The notes beneath the pieces were generated by a model, which worked only from the letters and a program-made list of their open reading frames with translations, did not search any database and had not been told where the DNA came from. Below, piece after piece: positions 6,123 through 15,186 of a DNA stretch of 47,082 nt. Numbering within the stretch: position 1 is the stretch's first letter; each line of letters opens with the position of its first letter. The DNA comes from Mesobacillus harenae. Lineage in GTDB: Bacteria > Bacillota > Bacilli > Bacillales > Cytobacillaceae. The stretch lies in assembly GCF_013343715.1 (NCBI RefSeq), contig NZ_JABUNR010000024.1, positions 1-47,082 on the forward strand. Reading direction: 5' to 3'. The position numbers and the translations under genes were made by a program.

Positions 6123-8794
6123 TGCAGAAATTCGTCTATTTATTTAATGAGGGTAATAGCAGCATGAAAGAACTGCTTGGAGGTAAGGGGGCAAACCTTG
6201 CCGAAATGACAAAGATCGGTCTTCCTGTACCTGATGGGTTCACTATTTCAACTGAAGCCTGTACTGCTTATTACGAAGAGGGGAAAACTATTCCTTCAGA
6301 GGTGAAAGCCCAATTACTTGAAGCACTTTCAAATCTCGAAGATAAAACGGGCAAGAAACTGGGTGATCCTAAAAATCCTCTGCTTGTTTCGGTCAGGTCC
6401 GGTTCTGTATTTTCGATGCCAGGCATGATGGACACGGTTCTTAATTTAGGCATGAATGATGAAACAGTAAAAGGGATGGCCGAGCTGACAAATAACGCCC
6501 GCTTTGCCTATGATTCATACCGCCGTTTTATTCAGATGTTTTGTAATGTGGTATTAGATATTGATGGGTTTTATTTCGAACAGTATCTTGAGGAAATCAG
6601 AGAAGACAAAGGATATTCTACGGACCCTGAAATGACCGCTGAGGACTGGCAGGAATTAATTGTTGGCTATAAGAAAATCGTTAGAAAACACATAAAGCAA
6701 GATTTTCCCCAGGATCCAAAAGAACAGTTGCTTCTTGCCATTGATGCTGTTTTTAATTCTTGGAATAATCAGCGGGCGATCATATACCGCCGTTTAAATA
6801 AGATTCCCGACCACCTGGGTACAGCTGTTAATATTCAAAGCATGGTATTTGGAAACACTGGAAATGATTCTGGAACAGGGGTGGCGTTCACTCGTAACCC
6901 TTCCACTGGAGAAGCAAAGCTTTATGGTGAATATCTGATTAATGCACAAGGGGAAGATGTAGTTGCCGGAATAAGAACGCCCCAACCTATTCACACGCTT
7001 AAAAATGAAATGCCAGAGGTGTATCAGCAGTTTGTGGAAACCAGCAATCTGTTAGAGCAGCATTATCAGGATATGCAGGATATCGAATTTACGGTTGAAC
7101 ATGGCAAACTCTTTATATTACAGACGCGAACAGGCAAAAGAACCGCTCAGGCGGCGATTCGGATTGCAGTAGAAATGGTGAAGGAGGGAATCCTTGATAA
7201 AAAAGCTGCATTAATGAGGGTTGATCCTGATCAATTAAACCAGCTTCTTCACCGGAGGATTGATGATTCCTATCAGCGCAAGCAAATTGCAAAAGGCCTT
7301 CCAGCATCACCAGGCGCAGCAACGGGCATGGTTGTATTTGATGCAGATGAAGCCGAGGATCTAGGCAACGAAGGAAAAAACGTGATCTTGGTTCGAGCTG
7401 AGACCACTCCAGATGATATTCATGGGATTATTGCTGCTCAAGCCATCGTAACAAGCAGAGGCGGAATGACCAGTCATGCGGCTGTAGTAGCCAGAGGAAT
7501 GGGAAAGGCATGCATTTGCGGCTGTGAAGCCTTAAAAATTGACGTAAAAGCGAAGCAATTCCGTGTCGGAGATACTGTTGTTAACCATCACGACATCATT
7601 ACAATTGACGGGGCAACAGGTGAAATTATGCTTGGAGAAATTCCAATGATTGAGCCAGAACTTTCAGCTGAATTCCAGCTGCTTCTTACTTGGGCGGATG
7701 AAGAAAGAAAGTTAGGTGTACGTGCCAACGCAGATAACCCGGAAGATGCGCATAAAGCTGTTGAATTCGGAGCAGAAGGAATTGGCCTGTGCAGGACCGA
7801 GCATATGTTTATGGATTCGAAAAGAATTCCAACTGTTCAAGAAATGATTTTGGCAGAAACCTATGAGGAGCGCAAGGCTGCTCTTGATAAGCTCCTTCCT
7901 ATGCAACAGAGCGATTTTGAAGGGATTTTAGAGGCAATGGAAGGTCATCCTGTTACAATTAGGCTGCTGGACCCGCCTCTTCATGAATTTATGCCAGATA
8001 AGGAAGAACTTTTAGTGGAGGTAACAAAGCTGCAGATCCTTGATCCGAATTCTGCTCAATTAAAGGAAAAGGAGCAGTTGCTGCGAAAAGTTCGCCAGCT
8101 TGACGAGTTTAATCCAATGCTTGGACACCGCGGCTGCCGCCTTGGGATGATACACCCTGAAATTTACATTATGCAGGCTAAGGCAATCTTTTATGCTGCT
8201 TCGACCTTATCTGAAAAGGGAATTAAGTCAAAGCTTGAGATAATGATTCCGCTTGTTGGGCATGTAAATGAGCTAAAGGCTATGCGTAAACTGGTCGTCG
8301 AGGCTGGACTTGAAGTGAAAGAAGAAACAGGCTGTGACTTTGATTATATGGTTGGAACAATGATTGAAATTCCCCGGGCAGCTATAACTGCAGATCAAAT
8401 TGCAGAGGAAGCGGAATTCTTCTCTTTCGGAACAAATGACTTAACTCAGACAACCTTTGGGTATAGCCGTGACGATGCTGAAGGGAAATTCTTGCAGGCT
8501 TATATTGAGAATAAGGTTCTTCCTGATAACCCGTTTGCTGTGTTAGACCGTGATGGGGTTGGCAAACTGATCGAAACAGGTGTCACTCTTGGCAGAAAAA
8601 CAAAGCCCGAGCTTAAAACAGGTATTTGCGGGGAGCATGGCGGAGAAAAAAGCTCAATTCAATTCTGTTATGAAACAGGCCTGGATTATGTTAGTTGCTC
8701 TCCATATCGCGTACCAGTTGCCCGCCTTGCTGCTGCACAAGCAACCATACAGCATGAGCAAAATAATAAAAGGCAGGCAGGAGTAACAGTTTAG
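6122..8794 (+). CDS. ppdK: pyruvate, phosphate dikinase
   Basis: An 890-residue cytoplasmic enzyme that interconverts pyruvate, ATP and Pi with PEP, AMP and PPi. The N-terminal ATP-grasp domain (about 1-340) contains FGNTGNDSGTGVAFTRNP. The swivelling phosphohistidine domain has GGMTSHAAVVARG, with the catalytic histidine at residue 452. The C-terminal PEP/pyruvate barrel (about 520-880) has GFGAEGIGLCRTEHMF-like and FGTNDLTQ motifs and ends near GICGEHGG. Length is normal for bacterial PPDK. It overlaps its regulatory gene by 1 nt and sits downstream of ccpN, so it is probably made mainly under gluconeogenic conditions. Confidence 0.97.
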   Translation: MQKFVYLFNEGNSSMKELLGGKGANLAEMTKIGLPVPDGFTISTEACTAYYEEGKTIPSEVKAQLLEALSNLEDKTGKKLGDPKNPLLVSVRSGSVFSMPGMMDTVLNLGMNDETVKGMAELTNNARFAYDSYRRFIQMFCNVVLDIDGFYFEQYLEEIREDKGYSTDPEMTAEDWQELIVGYKKIVRKHIKQDFPQDPKEQLLLAIDAVFNSWNNQRAIIYRRLNKIPDHLGTAVNIQSMVFGNTGNDSGTGVAFTRNPSTGEAKLYGEYLINAQGEDVVAGIRTPQPIHTLKNEMPEVYQQFVETSNLLEQHYQDMQDIEFTVEHGKLFILQTRTGKRTAQAAIRIAVEMVKEGILDKKAALMRVDPDQLNQLLHRRIDDSYQRKQIAKGLPASPGAATGMVVFDADEAEDLGNEGKNVILVRAETTPDDIHGIIAAQAIVTSRGGMTSHAAVVARGMGKACICGCEALKIDVKAKQFRVGDTVVNHHDIITIDGATGEIMLGEIPMIEPELSAEFQLLLTWADEERKLGVRANADNPEDAHKAVEFGAEGIGLCRTEHMFMDSKRIPTVQEMILAETYEERKAALDKLLPMQQSDFEGILEAMEGHPVTIRLLDPPLHEFMPDKEELLVEVTKLQILDPNSAQLKEKEQLLRKVRQLDEFNPMLGHRGCRLGMIHPEIYIMQAKAIFYAASTLSEKGIKSKLEIMIPLVGHVNELKAMRKLVVEAGLEVKEETGCDFDYMVGTMIEIPRAAITADQIAEEAEFFSFGTNDLTQTTFGYSRDDAEGKFLQAYIENKVLPDNPFAVLDRDGVGKLIETGVTLGRKTKPELKTGICGEHGGEKSSIQFCYETGLDYVSCSPYRVPVARLAAAQATIQHEQNNKRQAGVTV

Positions 8795-8862
8795 AAAATG
8801 AAGTGGTATGGTGGAAGGGTTGGTATCAAACTTCCATCTTACGATCATATAAAATGATGTGA

Positions 8863-8892
8863 AGGCTGTCTTTTTCCAAAGGCAGCCTTTTT
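8863..8892 (+). terminator. intrinsic terminator after ppdK
   Basis: AGGCTGTCTTT/AAAGGCAGCCT stem (one mismatch) followed by T residues, about 70 bp after the dikinase stop. Confidence 0.8.
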
Positions 8893-9018
8893 GAAAGCTT
8901 ACAATGATAGGTGTTTTCTGAATTATTGTGGGGCTGCGCAGCAAATATATTTTTGGGGCTTTTTGAATCTTTTTAATGCTGCTATTCGTATTACTATTAA
9001 TGAGGAAGGAGTCTATTC

Positions 9019-9459
9019 ATGAAAAAAATTTATTTGGCTTTTATTATTGCTCTATCAATGCTATTAAGTGGATGTTCTTTTTTAGGTGAAGTAAATGATT
9101 CAATCCAATATGTAAATAATACAACTGATCATGTTAATAAATTAACGGCATTTGCGGAGGAAGCTCCTCAATTAATTAAGGATGCTGCCACTGTTCCGGC
9201 AGTTAAAAAGGAACTGGAAACACAGTTGATCACCTTAAAAGGGGATATTGAAGAGTTTATTTCAACAAAAGAAATCCCTGCTGTCGCAGAGAAGGTCCAT
9301 CAAGAATTAGTTGCGAAAAATGAAGCCTTACTAACGGAGATTAATAGTCTGTTGGAGAATGGCAACTTAGCTTTAGATAAGCTTGAAAACTCACAAATCG
9401 TAAGCACTATCACCGATGTTTCTAGCTTAATGAATCGAATTGAAAATCTTGTACAATAA
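9019..9459 (+). CDS. small lipoprotein (DUF6376-like)
   Basis: A 146-residue protein with a lipoprotein signal peptide: MKK, a hydrophobic stretch, then the lipobox LLSGC with the lipidated Cys at about residue 19. The rest is helical and rich in Glu, Lys and Leu, with periodic hydrophobics suggesting coiled coil. It resembles the uncharacterised Bacillus family I know as DUF6376; this is from memory. It would be anchored on the outer face of the membrane. No function can be assigned. The start has a strong site (GAGGAAGGAG). It is flanked by terminators, so probably transcribed alone. Confidence 0.75.
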   Translation: MKKIYLAFIIALSMLLSGCSFLGEVNDSIQYVNNTTDHVNKLTAFAEEAPQLIKDAATVPAVKKELETQLITLKGDIEEFISTKEIPAVAEKVHQELVAKNEALLTEINSLLENGNLALDKLENSQIVSTITDVSSLMNRIENLVQ

Positions 9460-9484
9460 AGGGTCCTCTTAGGGCTCTTTTTTA
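9460..9484 (+). terminator. intrinsic terminator after the lipoprotein gene
   Basis: Eight-bp stem AGGGTCCT/AGGGCTCT with two G-T pairs, a 3-nt loop and a T run. Confidence 0.65.
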
Positions 9485-9699
9485 ACTTTAAGATGTCCTG
9501 GTCGGCTTAGGCCATAAAGGGAACCCCCTTTCACTTTGATATATGTACTTAACTTATTTTAGATTTGTGACTTTTGAATTATTAATTTGCAGCATGCCAG
9601 CCGAATATCACTCCAAAGGATACTGTTGATAAACAATCAGAATTGTTAGAATAAGGTTGTATCATCGAATCGCTTTAATTATCCGAAGGAGGGAATGAA

Positions 9700-10662
9700 A
9701 TGGAGCAATATGTTCGTGTGATACCCTATCAAACTTTGGAGGTAAGTGAAGAGGTTGTTGAAGTTCCTGACGGGGTCAAATTAGTACAAGCCCCAGAGAT
9801 CTGGAGAGAGACGAAAGGTAAAGGTATCACAATCGCCGTGCTGGATACAGGGTGTGATGCAACTCATCCAGACTTAATGAATCGCATTTCAGGCGGCAGA
9901 AATTTCACAGACGATGATAAAGGGAACCCTGAATTATTTAAAGATTATAATGGACATGGCACACATGTGGCAGGAACGATCGCGGCTGGTGAAAATGGAA
10001 ATGGTGTTGTTGGAGTCGCTCCGGAAGCTAGCCTTCTAATTGTAAAGGTTCTCGGGAAAAATGGTTCGGGCAAGTACGAATGGATTATTGATGGGATTGA
10101 CTACGCAGTCGAACAAAAAGTTGATATTATTTCCATGTCGCTTGGTGGTCCTCAGGATGTCCCTGAGTTGCATTCGGCAATCAAAAGGGCTGTAGAGAAC
10201 AATATTTTAGTTGTTTGTGCAGCAGGAAATGAAGGGGACGGCACCGAGTCAACAGATGAGTTTGCCTATCCGGGCCGCTATAACGAGGTTATTAGTGTAG
10301 GTGCAATAAATTTCGAACGAAATTCTTCCTATTTTACTAACTCCCATAATGAAATAGATCTCGTTGCCCCTGGAGAAAAAATCCAGTCAACCTACTTGGA
10401 TGGGAAGTATGCGAGATTAAGCGGAACTTCAATGGCGGCACCTCATGTTTCAGGGGCTTTAGCCTTAATAAAAGTACTTACAAATGAAACCTTTGACCGT
10501 AAGCTTTCTGAGACTGAATTATATGCTCAGTTGATTAAAAGAACCGTGCCGTTGGGGCACTCGCCTAAGCTTGAGGGCAATGGTCTTCTTTATTTAACTG
10601 TGCCAAAGCATCTTTCGGAAATATTCGCGGCAGCCGTTCAGGCTAAAATTGTGGGGGTCTAA
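9700..10662 (+). CDS. ispA: major intracellular serine protease IspA
   Basis: A 320-residue subtilisin-family (S8) protease that acts in the cytoplasm, chiefly in stationary phase. The triad is complete: Asp49 in VLDTG, His86 in NGHGTHVAG and Ser244 in SGTSMAAPH, the same D49/H86 positions as B. subtilis ISP. There is no secretion signal. Instead it has the short N-terminal extension of ISPs, with VIPY at residues 7-10 matching the LIPY-type motif that blocks the active site until it is clipped. The ATG follows GAAGGAGGG. Its stop overlaps the start of the following nuclease gene by one base, so the two are probably translated together. Confidence 0.96.
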   Translation: MEQYVRVIPYQTLEVSEEVVEVPDGVKLVQAPEIWRETKGKGITIAVLDTGCDATHPDLMNRISGGRNFTDDDKGNPELFKDYNGHGTHVAGTIAAGENGNGVVGVAPEASLLIVKVLGKNGSGKYEWIIDGIDYAVEQKVDIISMSLGGPQDVPELHSAIKRAVENNILVVCAAGNEGDGTESTDEFAYPGRYNEVISVGAINFERNSSYFTNSHNEIDLVAPGEKIQSTYLDGKYARLSGTSMAAPHVSGALALIKVLTNETFDRKLSETELYAQLIKRTVPLGHSPKLEGNGLLYLTVPKHLSEIFAAAVQAKIVGV

Positions 10663-11474
10663 TGGATCCCGAATTATTTGGACGAGAGCAGTCAGAAGCG
10701 TTGAACCGGCTTGTAAAAGCCAGAAACAAAGAAGTGTATTATGATAGTACAGCTGATAGAAAAAACGCAGCGGAGTATTATAAGCAGGTTGATTTTAATA
10801 AAAGTGATGTGCAGGAACAGATGCACTTACTTTTGAAAGAATCTCACATTCACCAAGTAAGGTATGCCCCGCATCTTTATGTATATCCGTGGGTTGACCT
10901 GCAGGAAGATGGCAATCTGAAGAGCATATACTCCGGAAAGAAGATGGACCCAGCAGAAGCTATAAATCGAGATATCGAGCTTCTATCTAGATTAAGTCAA
11001 AGCGGCCAGGTTAATGACAGCGCTGAATTTACATTCAACTGTGAACATGTTGTCCCTCAATCGTGGTTTGGACGGCATAAGCCAATGAGGGGAGATGTGC
11101 ATCACCTCTTTTCATGTGAGCCGTTCTGCAACAGCATGCGTGGGAATGCACCGTATCACGATTTCCCTTCTTATTCCCCTGAGGGTCATCTTTTAGGTAT
11201 CAGGGAAGGCTGCGGGATGCTGGAAGAGAGTAAATTCGAGCCCGAATATGGAAAAGGAATCGTCTCTAGGGCGATGCTTTACTTTTTCATCAGGTATCCA
11301 AACGAATTGGATAAAAAAGCGGTAAATTTCTCTGTTTTACTGGATTGGCATTTTGCTTTTAAGGTTAATGTATACGAAAAACACCGAAACGCTGCTATTT
11401 TTGAAATTCAAGGAAACCGAAACCCGTTTATTGATTTTCCGGAAGAGGCAGAAAGCATGATTGAAAATGTATAA
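10662..11474 (+). CDS. endonuclease I family nuclease, no signal peptide
   Basis: A 270-residue member of the Endonuclease_1 family (E. coli EndA; extracellular ribonuclease/nuclease YurI-BsnB in Bacillus). The His-Me finger core is visible as FNCEHVVPQSWF followed by MRGDVHHLF, then the Cys- and Asn-containing stretch around HLFSCEPFCNSMRGN. Secreted relatives start with a signal peptide; this one begins MDPELFGREQ with no hydrophobic segment, so it should remain in the cytoplasm. Its ATG overlaps the ispA stop codon (TAATG). It is therefore likely made together with an intracellular protease, suggesting a role in late or dying cells, possibly mother-cell recycling. Substrate (DNA or RNA) is not determinable here. 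Confidence 0.88.
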   Translation: MDPELFGREQSEALNRLVKARNKEVYYDSTADRKNAAEYYKQVDFNKSDVQEQMHLLLKESHIHQVRYAPHLYVYPWVDLQEDGNLKSIYSGKKMDPAEAINRDIELLSRLSQSGQVNDSAEFTFNCEHVVPQSWFGRHKPMRGDVHHLFSCEPFCNSMRGNAPYHDFPSYSPEGHLLGIREGCGMLEESKFEPEYGKGIVSRAMLYFFIRYPNELDKKAVNFSVLLDWHFAFKVNVYEKHRNAAIFEIQGNRNPFIDFPEEAESMIENV

Positions 11475-11597
11475 TCCACAACACTCGGTCTTTAGGGGGA
11501 GTGGGTTGCAAACACTTAATACCAAGTAAAATACCATAGTAAATCACATGCTAAATCACAGATAAGAGGCTGGGACATAACTAGTTTCTAAAATAAG

Positions 11598-11635
11598 AAA
11601 AAAGGTGAAATCGACGTGGATTTCACCTTTTTTTT
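11598..11635 (+). terminator. strong intrinsic terminator
   Basis: A long perfect stem, AAAAAAGGTGAAATC/GATTTCACCTTTTTT with a 6-nt loop and T run. It lies about 125 bp after the endonuclease gene and looks functional on both strands. Confidence 0.85.
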
Positions 11636-11931
11636 CATTTCAGTTCAATATTTTCAGATTTGGTAGAAATATGAGGGTTCGATGGAGACAGAAACATTCA
11701 CTATTGACGAGAATTTGGTACAAAAATAAAAAAAGTAATTGATGAAATTTTTCAAACTTGAGTTTGGGATAAACTTAATATTTCTTATAGTATAGTTATA
11801 GATACATAGGAAAAAAGAGGAATAACATATTTGGCGAACGGGTGCAATAGTAAAGTTTGCCTTTAGAACTCTCCAAATTTAAAGCGGAATCAATGTTTTT
11901 TAAAAAAATTTTTAAAATATATTTAAGCCAA

Positions 11932-11962
11932 TTGACAGTCTAATTTGTCTAATAGGTATAAG
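11932..11962 (+). promoter_or_regulatory. possible promoter of the ECF sigma operon
   Basis: TTGACA at 11932-11937 and TATAAG at 11957-11962, 26 bp before the start codon. The 19-bp spacer is long for a vegetative promoter, so the -10 assignment is uncertain. Confidence 0.4.
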
Positions 11963-11987
11963 ACAGAAAAGCAGAGGGGTGAGTCCT

Positions 11988-12506
11988 ATGATTAGGCTTG
12001 TTCAGAAGGCCCAAAATGGGAATGATAAAGCATTTTTAAAACTGTTTCAGAAGTATGAAGTAGATATTTACCGGATGGCCTATGTGTATGTGAAAAACGA
12101 GAGTGATGCATTGGATGTTGTACAGGAAGTGGCGTATAAAGCATTTAAAAAAATAGATACCTTAAAAAATCCTGATTTTTTTAAATCATGGTTACTCAGA
12201 ATTGCAATCACTTGTTCAATTGATGTAATTCGAAAGAACAAACAAGTTGTTCATTTGAAGCCAGAGTATAATGAAATGATAGGTTTAGAGGATGATGATA
12301 TACCTCTCTCAATCACACTCCAAGAATTACTAGAACAGCTGAATGAGCATGAAAGAAGTATTGTTATGCTTAAGTTCTATGAAGGATACTCTTTTAAGGA
12401 AATAGCGGAGTTGGTAAACATGCCATTAGGTTCAGTGAAATCCGTGTTATACCGAGCACTCGCTAAACTTCGAAAAGAATGTAAGGAGGCTGATTTTTAT
12501 GAGTAA
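11988..12506 (+). CDS. ECF-type RNA polymerase sigma factor
   Basis: A 172-residue group 4 sigma factor. Region 2 (about residues 10-80) contains the pattern ESDALDVVQEVAYKAFKKI. Region 4 (about 112-165) has the helix-turn-helix YSFKEIAELVNMPLGSVKSVLYRALAKLR (given here as family pattern; the key turn is MPLGSVKS). The ATG at 11988 is chosen because GAGGGGTGAG precedes it by about 6 nt. The last 8 nt overlap the next gene, which encodes a membrane DUF4179 protein, the usual partner of such sigma factors. Promoter targets and the activating signal cannot be read from the sequence. Confidence 0.9.
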   Translation: MIRLVQKAQNGNDKAFLKLFQKYEVDIYRMAYVYVKNESDALDVVQEVAYKAFKKIDTLKNPDFFKSWLLRIAITCSIDVIRKNKQVVHLKPEYNEMIGLEDDDIPLSITLQELLEQLNEHERSIVMLKFYEGYSFKEIAELVNMPLGSVKSVLYRALAKLRKECKEADFYE

Positions 12507-13575
12507 CCTCAAGCGTGAGATAGAAAAAATTAAGATTCCCAAAGGGTTACATGAACGAGCAAAGCTTGGTGTAAAACAAGCAAAACATGAGCGTGGAGGA
12601 AAAAACTTCCTGTTCAATAAACTAGTCATACCTGCAGCGGCATGCGTACTCATCGTTTCAACCTTATCATTTACACCTGTAGGAGCAGCCATTAAAGAGG
12701 CTTATGATAAAATATTTGAAAGTAAGCATATTGATGATCCAGGTCTAAAAGCTGCTCTAAAGGATGGCCATGGTCAAGTGATTACTCAAACATATTTTGA
12801 TAAAGAAAATGAAATCACCGTTCATTTTGAGAATGTGATTACAGATAACGCTGAGACAAAGCTGTTATTTACTTTTGAAAGTGAAACAACAAATTTAGAG
12901 CCTTATTATATCGATATCTTTGAAGGCTCCAGCAAAATGTTTATCGTAACGGAAGATGGAGGAAGAAAAGAACTAAAGAATATCGGTTGGGGTAGCAGAC
13001 ACTATAATAAAGAAGAAAACAAAGTAGCTACAGCATTATCCTTTGATTCTATTAAGGAATATGAAGGTCAAGCCATTCGCTTAGAAATTGAAGATATCAC
13101 AATCTGGAATGAGGGGATGGATGAGATTAAAACAGTATGGCCGGTCTCATTTACACTTGATAAAACCTATATCACTGATCGTGAAATTGTTGAGCTAAAT
13201 AAAGAATTCACGTTTGAGAACGAAACATATACAATCAAGCAAGTCGAGTATTCAGAACTAGAAACAAAACTTATTATTAAAGGCTCTGATATGATCTATA
13301 CAGATGAAGATGGCGTTCAATATCAACAGAAGAGCAAGCTAGAGTTGCAATTTTTGAACGCAAGACAAATCAACCCAGGCTCTGGTTATACCGTTGCTGA
13401 AGGTAAATCGGGTGTGTTCTTAAATGCATCAGGCGAAAGAATCAATCCAAACTTCAGTAAGGGCGAAGTGGATAGCGAACTAGGTACATTTATAATGGTC
13501 TTTGCACCAGTTAAGGACCGTTCAAATCTTGTGCTTGAGGTTGGGGATGATATTAAGATACCGCTGTCAAAATAG
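12499..13575 (+). CDS. DUF4179 membrane protein, likely anti-sigma factor
   Basis: A 358-residue protein with a short cytoplasmic N-terminal part (about 1-37, charged), one membrane segment (about 38-62, LVIPAAACVLIVSTLSF) and a long extracytoplasmic domain of beta-rich appearance. Bacillus proteins with this DUF4179 layout are encoded directly after ECF sigma factors and are thought to hold them at the membrane. The N-terminal cytoplasmic part is shorter than the zinc-binding domain of classical anti-sigma factors and shows no HxxxCxxC motif. The 8-nt overlap with the sigma gene implies coupled synthesis. Confidence 0.8.
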   Translation: MSNLKREIEKIKIPKGLHERAKLGVKQAKHERGGKNFLFNKLVIPAAACVLIVSTLSFTPVGAAIKEAYDKIFESKHIDDPGLKAALKDGHGQVITQTYFDKENEITVHFENVITDNAETKLLFTFESETTNLEPYYIDIFEGSSKMFIVTEDGGRKELKNIGWGSRHYNKEENKVATALSFDSIKEYEGQAIRLEIEDITIWNEGMDEIKTVWPVSFTLDKTYITDREIVELNKEFTFENETYTIKQVEYSELETKLIIKGSDMIYTDEDGVQYQQKSKLELQFLNARQINPGSGYTVAEGKSGVFLNASGERINPNFSKGEVDSELGTFIMVFAPVKDRSNLVLEVGDDIKIPLSK

Positions 13576-13933
13576 GTAGGACCTAAAGCGCGTTGATCCG
13601 AGGAGGGTTGGCGCTTTTTGGGCTAGAGTTAAACAATAAATATTGTTAAGGTAACGGGTGCACTAGCTGAACAAGGATTATTGCGATGGCAGAACATTGT
13701 GTTATTGAGTATCAATTTAGTATTAGCATAAAAAAGTGTAAAAGGAGTAGAGTGTAAAAAGGTAAGCTATTATCCAACAGGTACTGTAGTTTAGCAGTAT
13801 GTTTTATTATGGGAGTGTTCGGTCCATACGTCACTTAACGGACACTTGCGCTTGTGTTCTTTGCTGCTAAAAAGTATATTATTACCTCGAATTCCTCATT
13901 CTAAATGAAAAGAGGAAGAGCGGAAGGTGTTTT
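13576..13933. other. non-coding region with repeat fragment
   Basis: About 360 bp with a terminator at its start. At 13815-13860 (GGTCCATACGTCACTTAACGG and following) it matches the end of the dispersed repeat copy at 30675-30720. Nothing else was recognised. Confidence 0.5.
13585..13619 (+). terminator. intrinsic terminator after the sigma/anti-sigma pair
   Basis: AAAGCGC/GCGCTTT stem closing a longer imperfect loop, then TT, 10 bp after the stop codon. Confidence 0.65.
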
Positions 13934-14770
13934 ATGAAATTTGGCTGCCATGTGAGCATTAGGGATGGATATTTAGGAGCAGCAAAGCGGGCAGCCAGCA
14001 TAGAGGCGGATGCTTATCAGTATTTCCCTAAAAATCCTCGGAGCCTCACGATTAAGAACTATGATAAAGAAAATGCAAATGCGTGTAAGGAATTTTGCTT
14101 GGAAAAAGGTCTTTTTTCGATTTCTCACACTCCTTATCCGACCAGTCTGACACCGACTTCTGATAAAAAGCAGCTGACAATTGATTCACTGCTCAATGAT
14201 TTGGAGATTACAAACGCATGCGGATCGGTTGGCATCGTTGTCCATTTTGGGCATCGAGTGGACAGTGATGATCCATTGGCAAGCTACCATTTAATGATCG
14301 AAATGCTGAATGAGGTTTTAAGGCAATGGGATGGTGAGGCACTGATCCTTATGGAAAACAATGCAGGCGCGTCTGGAACGATGGGTACTACCATGGAGGA
14401 ATTGGTTCAGGTTAGAAGCCTTTGTAACTACCCAGAAAAAATCGGCTTTTGTCTGGACACATGCCATGCGTTCGCAAGCGGGATATGGGAGGGAACCAAT
14501 TCTCAAGAGTTCCTTCAAAAAGGCAGAACTTTAAGTTATTTAGAGCATCTAAAAGCAATCCACTTTAATAACTCTAAATACCCTGCCCGGTCAGGGAAAG
14601 ACCGGCATGCTAATATTTTTCAAAAAGGACATATTAAGGAAGAGCAGTTTAACAGCTTAATTACGTCACCACTGCTGAAGGAAATACCTTTGATCTTAGA
14701 GACTCCTTCAGATGAAGGAGTTACACATGCTGAAGAGTTAGGCTTGCTTAAGCAAAAATGGGGCTCTTAG
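13934..14770 (+). CDS. endonuclease IV-like AP endonuclease
   Basis: A 278-residue xylose-isomerase-like TIM-barrel protein of the Nfo/endonuclease IV family, which nicks DNA at abasic sites using three metal ions. Visible family features include GCHVSI at the N terminus, HTPYP, VVHFGH, MENNAG with the metal-binding Glu, LDTCHAFASG with Asp and His ligands, HFNNSK, RHANIFQKG and LETPSD. B. subtilis Nfo is slightly longer (about 297). Together with exoA at 3356 the window has two AP endonucleases of unrelated folds. It may be an additional Nfo paralogue rather than the housekeeping one. Confidence 0.88.
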   Translation: MKFGCHVSIRDGYLGAAKRAASIEADAYQYFPKNPRSLTIKNYDKENANACKEFCLEKGLFSISHTPYPTSLTPTSDKKQLTIDSLLNDLEITNACGSVGIVVHFGHRVDSDDPLASYHLMIEMLNEVLRQWDGEALILMENNAGASGTMGTTMEELVQVRSLCNYPEKIGFCLDTCHAFASGIWEGTNSQEFLQKGRTLSYLEHLKAIHFNNSKYPARSGKDRHANIFQKGHIKEEQFNSLITSPLLKEIPLILETPSDEGVTHAEELGLLKQKWGS

Positions 14771-14800
14771 AATTAGTTAATGTGGAAAGGAATGCGTTGG

Positions 14801-15022
14801 ATGAGAAACTTACGGTTTTTAGTGAATGAAGAATTTAAAGCAAGTGAACTTGCTGAAGATTTGCGTGTACAATTGGAAGTAAATCGTTTTAATTCTGTAA
14901 AAGTGCTCTCAGTAGACAACCGAAATGAAGTGATTGTACAGCTGCCAGAAGCAAATGGCTCATTAGAAGAGGCTGTTGGAAGTTTCATGGAAAGCTATCA
15001 GTCAGGTCTTATATTAGAATAA
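14801..15022 (+). CDS. small hypothetical protein
   Basis: A 73-residue protein, mixed alpha/beta in appearance, with an acidic C-terminal half (VIVQLPEANGSLEEAVG). The start at 14801 is preferred because the Shine-Dalgarno GGAAAGGA ends about 10 nt before it; the ATGs at 14780 and 14792 are badly placed. It has no signal peptide or membrane segment. It follows the endonuclease IV gene by 30 bp and ends at a terminator, so it may be cotranscribed. I do not recognise the family. Confidence 0.65.
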   Translation: MRNLRFLVNEEFKASELAEDLRVQLEVNRFNSVKVLSVDNRNEVIVQLPEANGSLEEAVGSFMESYQSGLILE

Positions 15023-15031
15023 TCAACTTAT

Positions 15032-15059
15032 AGCTCCCATCATGGGGGCTTATTTTTTT
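15032..15059 (+). terminator. intrinsic terminator
   Basis: AGCTCCC/GGGGGCT stem (one G-T pair), short loop, then a run of T. Confidence 0.8.
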
Positions 15060-15186
15060 GAAAAGGTTTGCTCAAGTCTCAATGTGGGATTAATGGCGAA
15101 AACAGTGATTGACCAAGCCTTTCCACTGGGGAAAACGGAGTATTGGTATATACTAAAGGGAAATGAAATTAAAGGGGAACTATGTA

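Larger units (their letters stand above)
11475..11987. other. non-coding region
   Basis: About 510 bp without a convincing gene. At 11566-11580 it has GAGGCTGGGACATAA, a phrase I know from the ends of repeated elements in Firmicutes, but no matching opposite end is seen. A long hairpin lies at 11598-11635. The remainder is AT-rich and leads into the promoter of the sigma-factor gene. Confidence 0.5.

Noticed and set aside
11566..11640. Complete small transposable element at GAGGCTGGGACATAA
   Set aside because: Only one end-like phrase is present; no inverted partner or target duplication could be found.
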